Below are positions 17,999-27,249 of a stretch of DNA of 64,000 nucleotides, one piece after another (positions within the stretch are counted from its first letter, which is position 1; every line of letters starts with the position of its first letter). Position numbers and translations under genes: made by a program. Location of the stretch: the NCBI RefSeq assembly GCF_014884965.1, contig NZ_JABTBO010000002.1, forward strand, positions 58,051 to 122,050, in the 5' to 3' direction. The notes beneath the pieces are model-generated. The model ran no database searches. It had not been told where the DNA came from and saw only the letters and a program-made list of their open reading frames with translations. This DNA is from Spirabiliibacterium mucosae (GTDB lineage: Bacteria; Pseudomonadota; Gammaproteobacteria; Enterobacterales; Pasteurellaceae).

Positions 17999-20654
17999 AC
18001 GGTTTAAAACGTAACAAGCGATTGGCGTTGGTGACCACAGTGACCGACGAGAGCGCCATGGCGGCTGCGGCAAACACGGGGCTGAGCATAATCCCCCAAA
18101 TCGGATACAACACACCCATCGCAATCGGGATGCCAAGGCTGTTATAGATAAACGCGCCAAAAAGATTTTGCTTGATATTGCGCATTGTCGCGTTAGCTAG
18201 CGCCAACACATCACTGACCGCGCTGATACTTGGGTGCATCAGCGTTAAGCCCGCCGTTTCAATGGCAATATCACTGCCTTGGGCAATTGCAATGCTGACA
18301 TCAGCGCGCGCCAAGGCGGGGGCGTCGTTAATGCCATCGCCAACCATCGCCACCTTGTGGCCACGTTGTTGCAATTGGGCAATCACATTGGCTTTGCCAT
18401 CAGGCAGCACATCAGCAATCACCTCATCAATGCCAAGTTGCTGGGCAATCGCACGCGCAGTCACGGCACTGTCGCCGGTGAGCATCACCGTTTTCACCCC
18501 TAGGCGATGGACGTTGGCGATCGCCTGCGCGCTGTCGTCACGCAATGGATCTTGCAGCACAAAAAAGCCTTGCAATGCGTTATCTTGGGCGATAAACACC
18601 ACGGTGCCGCCCTGCTCGCGCGCGGATTTCGCTTGCGCTTGAAGGCGCTCAAGTGCGACGTTGTGCTCCGCCATCAGCGCGGCATTGCCCAGCAGCACCT
18701 TTTGGCCATCAATCACGCCTGAAATGCCCATGCCTTTGTGGGTGACAAACTCACTCACCGCCGGCAGCGTGATATTTTCAAGCCGTGCGTCGGCTAAAAA
18801 CGCATGAGCCAACGGGTGGTTAGCGGCCTGTTCTAACGCGCAGGCGTGAGTTAAAAGTGCGGTTTTATCACGCTCGAGAGCGACAATATCCACAATCGCA
18901 GGCTTGCCTTGGGTCAGCGTGCCTGTTTTGTCAAACACCACGGTATCGATATGCGCGGCATTTTGCAGCGCCTGCGCATCACGCACCAAAATGCCCAATT
19001 GCGCCGCGCGCGCCACCGAGGCGATGACCGACATCGGTGTAGCCAAACCCAGCGCACACGGGCAGGCGATAATCAACACACTGGTGAACACCACCAGCGC
19101 TTGCGCCACATCGGCTGTTTGCGGCAACACCAGCCACAACACAAAGGCCAGCACAGCCAGGGCAAACACCGTTGGCACAAACACGGCGGCGACTTTGTCC
19201 GCCAGCTGGGCGATTTTCGGCCTGCTGCTTTGCGCCTGCTTGACCAAGCGGATGATATTGGCCAGCAGCGTGCCCTCCCCCACCTGTTGGGCAACAATCT
19301 CAAGGTTGCCGTTATCCACCAAAGTGCCCGCACGCACACTGTCACCTGCCACCTTGTTCACTTGCAGCGGCTCGCCGGTGAGCATTGCCTCATCAAGCCA
19401 GGCCTCGCCACGTTCAACCACACCATCAACGGGCACTTTGTCGCCTGTTTTAAGGCGCAATTTCATGCCTTGTTGCACCTCGTTAAGCGCGACTAAACGC
19501 TCGCCATCATCGGTGATCAACCGCACTTTTTCAGGGGTGAGATCCAGCAATTTATTCAACGCTTGAGAGGAATGTTGCTTGGCTTTTACCTCAAACAATT
19601 TGCCCAAGCTAATCAGCCCGATGATCATCAAACTCGCTTCAAAATAGAGGTGCCGACCATGCTCGGGGTAAAACTGCGGAAAGGCCACCACCGACATGGA
19701 AAACAGCCACGCTGTGCCCGTGCCGAGTGCCACCAAGGTATCCATGGTTGCACTGCCGTGGCGGAGATTATTTAGCGCGTTGCGGAAAAAATGCCCGCCG
19801 CTGTAGGCCATCACCGCCAGGCAAATCAGCCCAACGGCCAGCCAAAAGCCGCGTGACGGGTAGCTGACATCCATGCCAAAGGCAAAGCCCCACGCCATCA
19901 GCGCGCCACCGAGCACCAAGGCGACAATCGCTTGGCGCTTGCGCACGGTGATTTCTGCTGCATAGCGCTGGGCGCTTTTCTCCCGCTGGGCTTGCGCGGT
20001 TTCCACCACCTCGGCGTGATAGCCCGCGTTATCAACGGCGGCGAGCAACGCGCTCAGTTCAGCCTTGCCCGCCACCTGTGCGGTGCTGTCCGCTAGGTTA
20101 ACCTGCACCGCACTGACGCCATCAACGCCGCGCAGAGCCTTTTCAATCTTCGCCACGCAAGCCGCGCAGCTTAGGCCTGAAAGGGCAAGTTGGGTGTCAC
20201 AAGCAATCGGCTTTTGTGGCGCAGGGCTATCAGCTGGGTCTGACAGCCCTTCAGGCTTTGGGGGCTGCGCCCCGTCAGGCTTTTTTGCGCCAAAACCTGC
20301 CTGTTCAATAACCGCAATCACCTCATCGGCATCATTGGGGGCAAAAACAGCAAGTGCGGTTTTGCTGATGGTGTAAATCATGCTGCTGTCATACGCCGCC
20401 AGCGCCTTTTCCACACTGGCGATGCAGTGGCCGCAGTTCAGCCCACTAAGGCTGAGTTCATAGGCAGGCGCAGTGGCTAATTCGGCTTGATAACCCGCGT
20501 TGACCACGGCGGCAATCACCGCCTCGCTTGCCACACTGTCATTCACCTCGGCAAAAGTGCGGTTGACTTTGCATTCACTATCCAGCGCGCTCAACGCCTT
20601 GCGCACGTTGGCCACACAATGCTGGCATGACAGACCTGTTAAGGCATAAATCAT
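17997..20654 (-). CDS. copA: Copper-exporting P1B-type ATPase
   Basis: An inner-membrane Cu(I) efflux pump of 885 residues. Three N-terminal metal-binding domains carry CxxC motifs at C10/C13 (LSCQHC), C74/C77 (LNCGHC) and C163/C166 (LSCAAC); E. coli CopA has two. Membrane transport motif CPCALGLATP, phosphorylation motif DKTGTLTQG and the hinge GDGINDAPAL are all present. AAGGAG precedes the ATG at 20654. It is divergent from cueR, with a shared operator. The linker between domains 2 and 3 is proline-rich. Confidence 0.95.
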   Translation of the reverse strand: MIYALTGLSCQHCVANVRKALSALDSECKVNRTFAEVNDSVASEAVIAAVVNAGYQAELATAPAYELSLSGLNCGHCIASVEKALAAYDSSMIYTISKTALAVFAPNDADEVIAVIEQAGFGAKKPDGAQPPKPEGLSDPADSPAPQKPIACDTQLALSGLSCAACVAKIEKALRGVDGVSAVQVNLADSTAQVAGKAELSALLAAVDNAGYHAEVVETAQAQREKSAQRYAAEITVRKRQAIVALVLGGALMAWGFAFGMDVSYPSRGFWLAVGLICLAVMAYSGGHFFRNALNNLRHGSATMDTLVALGTGTAWLFSMSVVAFPQFYPEHGRHLYFEASLMIIGLISLGKLFEVKAKQHSSQALNKLLDLTPEKVRLITDDGERLVALNEVQQGMKLRLKTGDKVPVDGVVERGEAWLDEAMLTGEPLQVNKVAGDSVRAGTLVDNGNLEIVAQQVGEGTLLANIIRLVKQAQSSRPKIAQLADKVAAVFVPTVFALAVLAFVLWLVLPQTADVAQALVVFTSVLIIACPCALGLATPMSVIASVARAAQLGILVRDAQALQNAAHIDTVVFDKTGTLTQGKPAIVDIVALERDKTALLTHACALEQAANHPLAHAFLADARLENITLPAVSEFVTHKGMGISGVIDGQKVLLGNAALMAEHNVALERLQAQAKSAREQGGTVVFIAQDNALQGFFVLQDPLRDDSAQAIANVHRLGVKTVMLTGDSAVTARAIAQQLGIDEVIADVLPDGKANVIAQLQQRGHKVAMVGDGINDAPALARADVSIAIAQGSDIAIETAGLTLMHPSISAVSDVLALANATMRNIKQNLFGAFIYNSLGIPIAMGVLYPIWGIMLSPVFAAAAMALSSVTVVTNANRLLRFKP

Positions 20655-20694
20655 AAAAACTCCTTTTTGCGATTATTGTTGTGTATTAGAATAA

Positions 20695-20718
20695 ACCTTC
20701 CCCTAACTGGAAGGTCAA
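20695..20718 (-). promoter_or_regulatory. CueR operator and copA promoter
   Basis: The dyad ACCTTCC-7-GGAAGGT lies at 20695-20715. On the minus strand the copA promoter is TTGACC, a 19-base spacer filled by the dyad, then TATTCT. The overlong 19-base spacer is the hallmark of MerR-family activation, in which the metal-bound regulator untwists the DNA. Confidence 0.85.
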
Positions 20719-20724
20719 GCACAA

Positions 20725-21123
20725 ATGCAAATTAATCAGATTGCCTCACTCACTGGCTTGAGCGCCAAAACCATCCGCTTTTATGAACAAAAAGGGCTGA
20801 TTGATGCCCCCACACGCAGCGCCAATGGCTACCGCCAATACACGCAAGCGCACCTGGCGCAACTGGCGTTTTTAAAACGTACGCGTGAGGCGGGGTTTAA
20901 TTTACAGGAGGCAAAAGAGCTCTTGCAGCTGTGGCTTGACCCGCAGCGCAAAAGCTGCGAGGTGAAGGCCAAAACGCAAGATAAAATTGCGTTGATTGAT
21001 GCTCAAATTGCCAAATTGCAAGAGGTGAAAGGCCAACTCCAACAGCTGGTGGACATCTGCCCAGACAACGAGCACAGCCACTGCCCGATTATTGATTCGT
21101 TTTCACAAAAAACCGCACGTTAA
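20725..21123 (+). CDS. cueR: Copper-responsive MerR-family activator CueR
   Basis: A 132-residue MerR-type regulator with an N-terminal winged helix (IASLTGLSAKTIRFYEQKGL), a long coiled-coil dimerisation helix and a C-terminal metal loop. The loop cysteines are in CPDNEHSHCPII (C112 and C120), the spacing seen in Cu(I)-sensing CueR. It is transcribed away from copA and probably activates it when copper is in excess. The leader before its ATG is very short. Confidence 0.92.
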   Translation: MQINQIASLTGLSAKTIRFYEQKGLIDAPTRSANGYRQYTQAHLAQLAFLKRTREAGFNLQEAKELLQLWLDPQRKSCEVKAKTQDKIALIDAQIAKLQEVKGQLQQLVDICPDNEHSHCPIIDSFSQKTAR

Positions 21124-21135
21124 AGTGCGGTCGCG

Positions 21136-21564
21136 TTATTTGATGATTTTCAAATGGCCTGCGTCTTTGCGCTTTGGCTTTTTCGGTGGGTCCACCGCTT
21201 CGCTGAAATCATTGGGTTGATCGGTTGTGATCTCAGGCTCTAATTGATAGGCGTCTTCGTCTTCAAACAACACGCCATCGCCATTTTCGCGAGCATAAAT
21301 TGCCATGGCTGCGCCCAGTGGCACCACAATCTCCTGCGGCACGCCACGAAAGCGGGCAGAAAACTGAATACGTTCATTGCCAAGCAGCAAATTGCCACAG
21401 GCTGAAGGCGCAATGTTGAGCACAATTTGGCCGTCGCGCACAAAATCTTGCGGCACTTTGGTGTTGGGGTAAAGCGCGTTAACCACCAAATACGGCGTGA
21501 GATCGTTGTCTAAAAACCAATCGTAATAAGCTCTTAACAAATAAGGACGTTTTGCACTGCTCAT
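21136..21564 (-). CDS. sspB: ClpXP specificity-enhancing factor SspB
   Basis: A 142-residue adaptor that binds ssrA-tagged proteins and delivers them to ClpXP. The N-terminal fold begins RPYLLRAYYDWFLDNDLTPY, typical of the family, and the flexible acidic tail ends with a short ClpX-binding motif (GHLKIIK). The start at 21564 lies one base after the sspA stop, so the two genes are coupled; the upstream in-frame extension overlaps sspA and is not homologous. smpB, which works in the same rescue pathway, is near 63.4 kb. Confidence 0.95.
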   Translation of the reverse strand: MSSAKRPYLLRAYYDWFLDNDLTPYLVVNALYPNTKVPQDFVRDGQIVLNIAPSACGNLLLGNERIQFSARFRGVPQEIVVPLGAAMAIYARENGDGVLFEDEDAYQLEPEITTDQPNDFSEAVDPPKKPKRKDAGHLKIIK

Positions 21565-21565
21565 G

Positions 21566-22198
21566 TTATTTCTCAACAATTTTAACCGGGCCAGATTTGA
21601 TTGAGGCGATAAAGCTTGGGCGTGTGAACACGCGCTCCATGTAGCCTTTAATGGCTTTGCTGCCAGCGCCTGTGAATTTGATGCCTTGCTCTTGTAGGTA
21701 ATACAAAATCGGCGCAATGTAGCAATCCACTAGGCTGAACACATCACTTAAAAAGAACGGTTTTTGTGAAAAAATCGGCCCAAAGGAGAGGATCTCATCA
21801 CGCAGTTGGGTCAAAATCGCCTTTTTCTCGGCGTCGTCTCCACATTGATCGGCGCTTTCAATCATGCTAAACCAGTCTTTTTCAATCCGATGCATCATCA
21901 AGCGCGATTTTGCGCGGTCAACGGGGTAAACAGGCATCAAAGGCGGGTGCGGGAAGCGCTCATCGAGGTATTCTAAAATAATGCGTGGTTTATACAACAC
22001 CAAATCGCGATCCACCAATGTTGGCAACTCGCCGTTAGTGCCTAGCTCAAGAAAATCTTCATTCAAACTATCCGGTGCGATCAACTCTTTCTCGTGGGGT
22101 ACTTCCTTTTCCGCCAATACCATTTTCACCTGATGGGAACCAAGGTCAGTTTCTCCAAAAAAGAGGGTGATAATTGAACGTTTGTTTGCTGCTATCAT
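21566..22198 (-). CDS. sspA: Stringent starvation protein A
   Basis: A 210-residue glutathione-transferase-fold protein that binds RNA polymerase and alters transcription in starvation and acid stress. An N-terminal thioredoxin-like domain (ITLFFGETDLGSHQVKMVLAEK) is followed by a helical domain; the GST catalytic residues are not conserved, as usual for SspA. The start at 22198 has GGAG eight bases upstream; the upstream methionine at 22216 is less likely. It is co-transcribed with sspB. Here the rplM-rpsI genes common upstream in enterics are absent. Confidence 0.94.
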   Translation of the reverse strand: MIAANKRSIITLFFGETDLGSHQVKMVLAEKEVPHEKELIAPDSLNEDFLELGTNGELPTLVDRDLVLYKPRIILEYLDERFPHPPLMPVYPVDRAKSRLMMHRIEKDWFSMIESADQCGDDAEKKAILTQLRDEILSFGPIFSQKPFFLSDVFSLVDCYIAPILYYLQEQGIKFTGAGSKAIKGYMERVFTRPSFIASIKSGPVKIVEK

Positions 22199-22344
22199 TC
22201 TTATACTCCGCACCAATGTGCTACTTAGAGGTTTAAACTTTTCATATAGAAAGGAAATCAGTTACAGTGCGTTATTATACCACATTTTCTCCGCCCTTTT
22301 GTAAAAAATAATAATAAGCATCTTCATTGCATTGATTTAAAACG

Positions 22345-22373
22345 AAAAAACCTTTATCCCGAAGGATAAAGGT
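22345..22373 (-). terminator. Terminator of the LEA-like lipoprotein gene
   Basis: On the minus strand ACCTTTATCC and GGATAAAGGT form a 10-bp stem around a TTCG-type loop, followed by TTTTTT. It lies just after the lipoprotein stop codon at 22397. Confidence 0.85.
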
Positions 22374-22396
22374 CTTCTCGAAACAAATATGTTTAA

Positions 22397-23176
22397 TTAT
22401 TTGTTAGTTTCAGCTGCGCCATCGAGCATTTTTTTCGCTTCGTCAGCTTTTTGTGAAACCGCATCAGCAACGCCTTTCGCGCTGTCTTTGATTTCTTGTG
22501 CAGCCGCGTCAGCTTGGGCTTTCACTTCAGCACCTTTGCCAGCAGCTTCTTGTTGCACTTCAGCCGCTTTGCTTGCTGCTTCTGCTTTCACGTCTGCTGC
22601 CGCTTCTTTGGCTTCAGCCACTTTTTCAGCTACGGCTTCTTTTGCATCAGCCACTTTTTCAGCTGAGGCATTTTTCACATCGTTTGCTTTGTCTAATGCT
22701 TCTTGTTTAGCATCAGAGGCGGCTTCTTTTGCGTCAACGGCTTTGTCAGCTACAGCTTCTTTCGCGTCAGCTACTTTGTCAGCCACAGCAGATTTAGCTT
22801 CTTCCAATTTAGCCGCTGCGCTGTCTTTAGCTTGTTCAGCTGCTTCTTTTGCTTCAACAGCTTTGTCTGCCGCTGCGTCTTTTGCATCAATTGCCGCTTG
22901 TTTTACTTCTTCAACTTTGTGGGCAACGGCGTCTTTAGTTTCTTCCACTTTGTTGTTCACAGCGTCTTTCACTTCAGCTGCTTTTTCAGCTACTGCATCT
23001 TTAGCTTCCGCTGCTTTTTCCGCTACAGCGTCTTTTGCTTCAGTTGCTTTTTCAACAACGGTATCTTTAGCTTGGGCAACGCTGTCTTTTACATCCTGTA
23101 CTTGTTTGTCATCGCAGCCTGTTACAGCAAGTGCGGTTGCGCCAAGTAATACGGTTGTTAATAGTAACTTTTTCAT
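22397..23176 (-). CDS. LEA-like lipoprotein built from 11- and 7-residue helical repeats
   Basis: A 259-residue protein whose first 20 residues form a lipoprotein signal with lipobox AVTGC, so Cys21 should carry the lipid anchor. The mature part is almost entirely Ala, Lys, Glu, Asp and Val. It consists of about fourteen 11-residue units of the form EKAAEAKDAVA, interspersed with 7-residue units such as DAKDAAA. Such 11-mers resemble group 3 LEA proteins and apolipoprotein helices and predict a long amphipathic or coiled-coil helix. The second residue after the cysteine is Asp, which in enterics favours retention in the inner membrane. It is a single-gene unit with its own promoter, operator-like palindrome and terminator. 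I know no named homolog; a desiccation or envelope-stress role is inference. Confidence 0.85.
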   Translation of the reverse strand: MKKLLLTTVLLGATALAVTGCDDKQVQDVKDSVAQAKDTVVEKATEAKDAVAEKAAEAKDAVAEKAAEVKDAVNNKVEETKDAVAHKVEEVKQAAIDAKDAAADKAVEAKEAAEQAKDSAAAKLEEAKSAVADKVADAKEAVADKAVDAKEAASDAKQEALDKANDVKNASAEKVADAKEAVAEKVAEAKEAAADVKAEAASKAAEVQQEAAGKGAEVKAQADAAAQEIKDSAKGVADAVSQKADEAKKMLDGAAETNK

Positions 23177-23236
23177 TCTAAACTCCTAGTTTATTGATCG
23201 TCAATTTAGTGTAATTGAAACATATTTTTTTACACT

Positions 23237-23273
23237 AGCGGGTAAATTCTAACGCGTTTACCCGCTACTTCAA
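23237..23273 (-). promoter_or_regulatory. Promoter and operator-like palindrome of the lipoprotein gene
   Basis: On the minus strand TTGAAG (23268-23273), a 16-base spacer and TAGAAT (23246-23251) form a plausible sigma-70 promoter, placing the transcript start about 62 bases before the ATG. A perfect inverted repeat, AGCGGGTAAA and TTTACCCGCT separated by ten bases (23237-23266), straddles the -10 box. No T run follows, so it is more likely an operator than a terminator. Confidence 0.55.
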
Positions 23274-23352
23274 CTATTATTTGTTGTTTTTGCTCAAAAT
23301 GCAATCAAAAGAATGTAAATAATTCCTATTGATGACTATCTTTGAGTGAAAA

Positions 23353-24177
23353 TTAATCGATTGTACGTAGCAATTCGTTAATGCCGACTTTACCGCGCGT
23401 TTTGGCATCTACCTTTTTCACGATCACCGCGGCATACAAACTGTATTGACCGCACTTTGACGGCAGGCTGCCTGAGACCACAACAGAGCCTGCTGGCACG
23501 CGGCCGTAGTGAATTTCACCGGTTTCACGGTCATAAATTTTGGTGCTTTGGCCGATAAATACACCCATTGAGATAACCGAGCCTTCTTCTACGATCACGC
23601 CTTCCACGATTTCAGAACGCGCGCCGATAAAGCAGTTGTCTTCAATGATGGTTGGGTTGGCTTGCAGTGGCTCTAACACACCGCCAATGCCCACGCCGCC
23701 AGAGAGATGCACGTTTTTGCCGATTTGCGCACACGAGCCAACAGTCGCCCACGTGTCCACCATAGTGCCTTCGTCGACATAGGCACCAATGTTAACGTAG
23801 GATGGCATCAACACAGTGTTGCGCGCAATAAACGCACCTTGGCGCACCGCTGCCGGTGGCACCACACGGAAGCCTTCACGCTCAAAGCGAGCTTGGTCGT
23901 AGCCGGCAAATTTCATCGGCACTTTATCAAAATAGCGGGTTTCGCCACCGTCAACCAGCACATTATCGTTGATGCGAAACGATAACAACACGGCTTTTTT
24001 CAACCATTGGTTGACCACCCATTCGCCGTTGACTTTTTCAGCCACACGGCGTTTGCCTGAATCTAAATCTGCAATTACTTGGGCCACTGCCTCACGTAGT
24101 TGGGCATCTGCCGTTTTTGGAGAAATTTCGGCACGGCGCTCGAAAGCAGATTCAATCAGGTTTTGTAAATCAGACAT
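23353..24177 (-). CDS. dapD: Tetrahydrodipicolinate N-succinyltransferase
   Basis: An enzyme of the lysine and diaminopimelate pathway that transfers succinyl from succinyl-CoA to tetrahydrodipicolinate. The 274 residues show the left-handed beta-helix hexapeptide repeats ([44 protein letters not shown]). The length equals the family norm. AAGGAA precedes the ATG. It follows yfgM by about 30 bases but probably has its own expression. Confidence 0.97.
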   Translation of the reverse strand: MSDLQNLIESAFERRAEISPKTADAQLREAVAQVIADLDSGKRRVAEKVNGEWVVNQWLKKAVLLSFRINDNVLVDGGETRYFDKVPMKFAGYDQARFEREGFRVVPPAAVRQGAFIARNTVLMPSYVNIGAYVDEGTMVDTWATVGSCAQIGKNVHLSGGVGIGGVLEPLQANPTIIEDNCFIGARSEIVEGVIVEEGSVISMGVFIGQSTKIYDRETGEIHYGRVPAGSVVVSGSLPSKCGQYSLYAAVIVKKVDAKTRGKVGINELLRTID

Positions 24178-24206
24178 AATTGTTCCTTTTATTGTTATTG
24201 AAATGA

Positions 24207-24824
24207 TTACAGGCTATTTAAGCGCAGTTGGATCAAATCTATATCCAGTTGATCCAAATTTGGCGTTTTCAACGCCGCCTCAAAGGCCGCTTTGGCTTTT
24301 TCTTTGTCATTTAAGCCAAGGTACGCCTCACCCAACAGACGTTGTTTCACGCCGTTATAAGCCGCCTCACCAAGGCTATTGAGCGTGTTAACCGCCGCCT
24401 CAAAGGCGTTGGCTTGTAGCTGCACGCTCGCCAAACGAACGGTTGCGATGGCTTTCAGTTCGCTGTCTTTGCTCATGCTTTGCGCTTGGGTAAGTAATTG
24501 TTGCGCTTGCTCAAGTTGATTGTTATCCAGCGCGCGTTTGGCCTGTTCAAACAGTGCAAACACCGCGTAGCTTGAGCCTTCGTGCTCTTTAACGAATTGC
24601 TCAAGCAGCCCTGCGTTGTTTTTTGGGTCGGCTTGATAGGCACTGAGCACTTGCTCATAGTCATTGGAGGCCGCAAGGCGGCTATTGAGCTGATAATTTT
24701 GCCAATAGCGCCAGCCCAGCACGCTGGCAAACACCAAGATGAGCGTGGTGATGATCACTTTGGAATTTTCTTTCCACCAGCTTTTTAGCTCTTCAACTTG
24801 TTGCTCTTCAGTAATATACGACAC
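24207..24824 (-). CDS. yfgM: YfgM, SecYEG-associated periplasmic TPR protein
   Basis: A 205-residue inner-membrane protein with a short cytoplasmic N-terminus, one membrane helix (about residues 21-40) and a periplasmic domain of TPR-like helical repeats. Family members associate with SecYEG and PpiD and influence envelope stress responses. The start codon is GTG at 24824, with AAGGAG seven bases upstream, three bases after the hisS stop. In many Gammaproteobacteria it lies in this same place between hisS and bamB; bamB is not present here. Confidence 0.9.
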   Translation of the reverse strand: MSYITEEQQVEELKSWWKENSKVIITTLILVFASVLGWRYWQNYQLNSRLAASNDYEQVLSAYQADPKNNAGLLEQFVKEHEGSSYAVFALFEQAKRALDNNQLEQAQQLLTQAQSMSKDSELKAIATVRLASVQLQANAFEAAVNTLNSLGEAAYNGVKQRLLGEAYLGLNDKEKAKAAFEAALKTPNLDQLDIDLIQLRLNSL

Positions 24825-24827
24825 GCG

Positions 24828-26111
24828 TTACTCCTTGTTTAGGTTTTCAGCGAAATACGCACTCACCTCGCCCTCAGGCAAGGTGAATTGGTCAATCTGT
24901 TGTTTAAGGGGTTTGATGGTCACTTGTTGCTGTTGCGCTTCATCATCACCAATGACGATGGCAAACTGCGCATTGCTTTTATCAGCGCGTTTAAATTGCT
25001 TTTTAAACGCCCCCGCACTGCAGTGGAGCATCACTTTCACGCTTGGCAAATCACTGCGCAACTGCTCACTGATGCGAAACGCCGCACGGCGCGCCGCTTC
25101 ACCACTGTGGATAATATAGACGTCAACCGCACTTTCAATCGCAAGCTCAGGATTGACCTCTTGCACCAGCAGCACCAAGCGCTCAACGCCCATGGCAAAG
25201 CCAATGCCGCAGGTGGCGTGCCCGCCGAGTTGCTCCACCAAGGTGTCATAGCGCCCACCGCCACACACGGTGCCTTGCGCGCCAAGTGCGGTCGTGACCC
25301 ACTCAAATACCGTTTTGTTGTAATAATCCAAGCCACGCACCAGTTTTGGATTAATCTCATAGCGAATGCCCATGTCATCAAGAATTTGGCACACTTGGGC
25401 AAAATGGGCTTTGTCTTCTTCGCTTAAGTAGTCTTGCAGGCTTGGCGCGTGGTCAAGCACCGCTTGCACGCGCTCGTTTTTACTGTCTAGGATACGCAGC
25501 GGATTAGTGGTCAAGCGGCGTTTGCAGTCTTCATCCAGCACGTCCATGTGTTGCTGCAAGTAGTCTACCAGCGCTTGGCGATACACTGCGCGCGATTGCG
25601 CAGAGCCGATGGAGTTGAGCTGCAACGTCACATGCTCAAAAATGCCCAACTCGCGCCATAGCCGCGCGGTGAGTAAAATCAATTCGGCATCAATCTCAGG
25701 GTTGGCGATACCAAACACCTCCACCCCGATTTGGTGAAATTGGCGATAACGCCCCTTTTGCGGGCGCTCATAGCGAAACATCGGCCCCATGTACCAAAGC
25801 CGTTGCTCTTGGTTATACAGCAAACCGTTTTCAATGCCCGCGCGCACGCAGCCTGCGGTGCCTTCTGGGCGCAAGGTCAGGCTTTCGCCGTCACGGTCAT
25901 CAAAGGTGAACATCTCTTTTTCGACCACATCGGTCACCTCACCGATGGCACGTTTAAAAAGCGGTGTTGACTCCACAATCGGCATACGAATTTCGCTATA
26001 ACCGTATTGCGCCAGCACGCCGCGCACTGTTTTTTCCAGCCACTGCCAAACGGGTGTTTGGCTTGGCAAGCAATCGTTCATGCCACGAATGGCTTTAATG
26101 ATATTCGCCAC
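24828..26111 (-). CDS. hisS: Histidyl-tRNA synthetase
   Basis: A class II aminoacyl-tRNA synthetase of 427 residues. Motif 2 ([19 protein letters not shown]), the histidine-specific [14 protein letters not shown] and motif 3 ([14 protein letters not shown]) are all visible, and a C-terminal anticodon domain is complete. Translation probably begins at the GTG at 26111, preceded by AAGGAAGAG. It is in one operon with ispG upstream and yfgM downstream. Confidence 0.96.
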   Translation of the reverse strand: MANIIKAIRGMNDCLPSQTPVWQWLEKTVRGVLAQYGYSEIRMPIVESTPLFKRAIGEVTDVVEKEMFTFDDRDGESLTLRPEGTAGCVRAGIENGLLYNQEQRLWYMGPMFRYERPQKGRYRQFHQIGVEVFGIANPEIDAELILLTARLWRELGIFEHVTLQLNSIGSAQSRAVYRQALVDYLQQHMDVLDEDCKRRLTTNPLRILDSKNERVQAVLDHAPSLQDYLSEEDKAHFAQVCQILDDMGIRYEINPKLVRGLDYYNKTVFEWVTTALGAQGTVCGGGRYDTLVEQLGGHATCGIGFAMGVERLVLLVQEVNPELAIESAVDVYIIHSGEAARRAAFRISEQLRSDLPSVKVMLHCSAGAFKKQFKRADKSNAQFAIVIGDDEAQQQQVTIKPLKQQIDQFTLPEGEVSAYFAENLNKE

Positions 26112-26123
26112 AACTCTTCCTTA

Positions 26124-27239
26124 TTATTTTTCAACTACATCAATGCGTTGGCTAGGATCTTTGACCGCCACTTGGGCACGAATGCGCGCCTCGAGCTGGT
26201 CGATTAAATCGTGATTATCAAAGCGTTCTTTTTGGCGCACGCCGTCGAGATAAAAACCGCTCTTTTTGTTGCCGCCGGTCACGCCAAGGTCAGACACCAA
26301 CGCCTCACCTGGGCCGTTGACCACGCAACCGATGATGGATACATCCATCGCGGTGGTGATGTCTTCAAGTCGCTGCTCAAGGGCGTTGACGGTGCCGATC
26401 ACGTCAAATTCTTGGCGTGAGCACGTTGGGCAGGCGATAAAGTTAATGCCACGCGAGCGAATGCGCAGGGATTTTAAAATATCAAACCCAACTTTGATCT
26501 CCTCAACCGGGTTGGCCGCCAGCGACACCCGCAAAGTGTCACCAATGCCTTCCGCCAACAGCATACCAAGCCCGACCGCACTTTTCACCGCACCTGCGCG
26601 CGCGCCGCCCGCTTCGGTGATGCCTAAATGCAATGGCTGCTCAATTTGCGCCGCCAGCAAGCGGTAGGACTCCACCGCAAGGAATACATCAGAGGCTTTG
26701 ACGCTGACTTTAAATTGATCAAAATTGAATTTATCTAAAATATCCACGTGGCGCAGCGCCGATTCCAACAAGGCTTGCGGAGTTGGCTCGCCGTATTTTT
26801 CTTGCAAATCGCGCTCAAGGGAGCCTGCGTTCACCCCAATGCGAATCGGGATATTTTTATCACGGGCGCAGTCCACCACCGCGCGGATGCGATCTTCCCG
26901 CCCGATGTTGCCTGGATTAATGCGCAGGCAATCGACACCATATTCCGCCACTTTCAAGGCGATGCGATAATCAAAGTGAATGTCGGCCACCAATGGCACA
27001 CTCACTTGCTGCTTGATGAGTTTAAATGCCTCTGCCGCGTCCATAGTCGGCACCGACACGCGCACAATGTCAGCCCCCACCTTTTCTAGCTGGTGAATTT
27101 GCGCCACGGTCGCGTCCACATCGGTGGTGCGAGTGTTGGTCATTGACTGCACCGAAATCGGCGCATCGCCGCCCACTGGCACATTGCCCACGTGGATTTG
27201 TTTCGACACTCTGCGTTTGATTGGAGATTGAGCTTGCAT
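26124..27239 (-). CDS. ispG: 4-hydroxy-3-methylbut-2-enyl diphosphate synthase IspG
   Basis: A [4Fe-4S] enzyme of the MEP isoprenoid pathway, 371 residues, that reductively opens methylerythritol cyclodiphosphate. The cluster cysteines are in [12 protein letters not shown] and in [14 protein letters not shown]. The TIM-barrel part begins [20 protein letters not shown]. It lies between rodZ (10 bases) and hisS (12 bases), the usual order in Gammaproteobacteria. Confidence 0.97.
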   Translation of the reverse strand: MQAQSPIKRRVSKQIHVGNVPVGGDAPISVQSMTNTRTTDVDATVAQIHQLEKVGADIVRVSVPTMDAAEAFKLIKQQVSVPLVADIHFDYRIALKVAEYGVDCLRINPGNIGREDRIRAVVDCARDKNIPIRIGVNAGSLERDLQEKYGEPTPQALLESALRHVDILDKFNFDQFKVSVKASDVFLAVESYRLLAAQIEQPLHLGITEAGGARAGAVKSAVGLGMLLAEGIGDTLRVSLAANPVEEIKVGFDILKSLRIRSRGINFIACPTCSRQEFDVIGTVNALEQRLEDITTAMDVSIIGCVVNGPGEALVSDLGVTGGNKKSGFYLDGVRQKERFDNHDLIDQLEARIRAQVAVKDPSQRIDVVEK

Positions 27240-27249
27240 AGGTTCCTAA

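Noticed and set aside
22389..23189. Long plus-strand open frame (266 codons) opposite the LEA-like lipoprotein.
   Set aside because: It is an Ala/Ser/Phe-rich mirror of the repeat; no ribosome site or family match, and the minus-strand gene has signal peptide, promoter and terminator.
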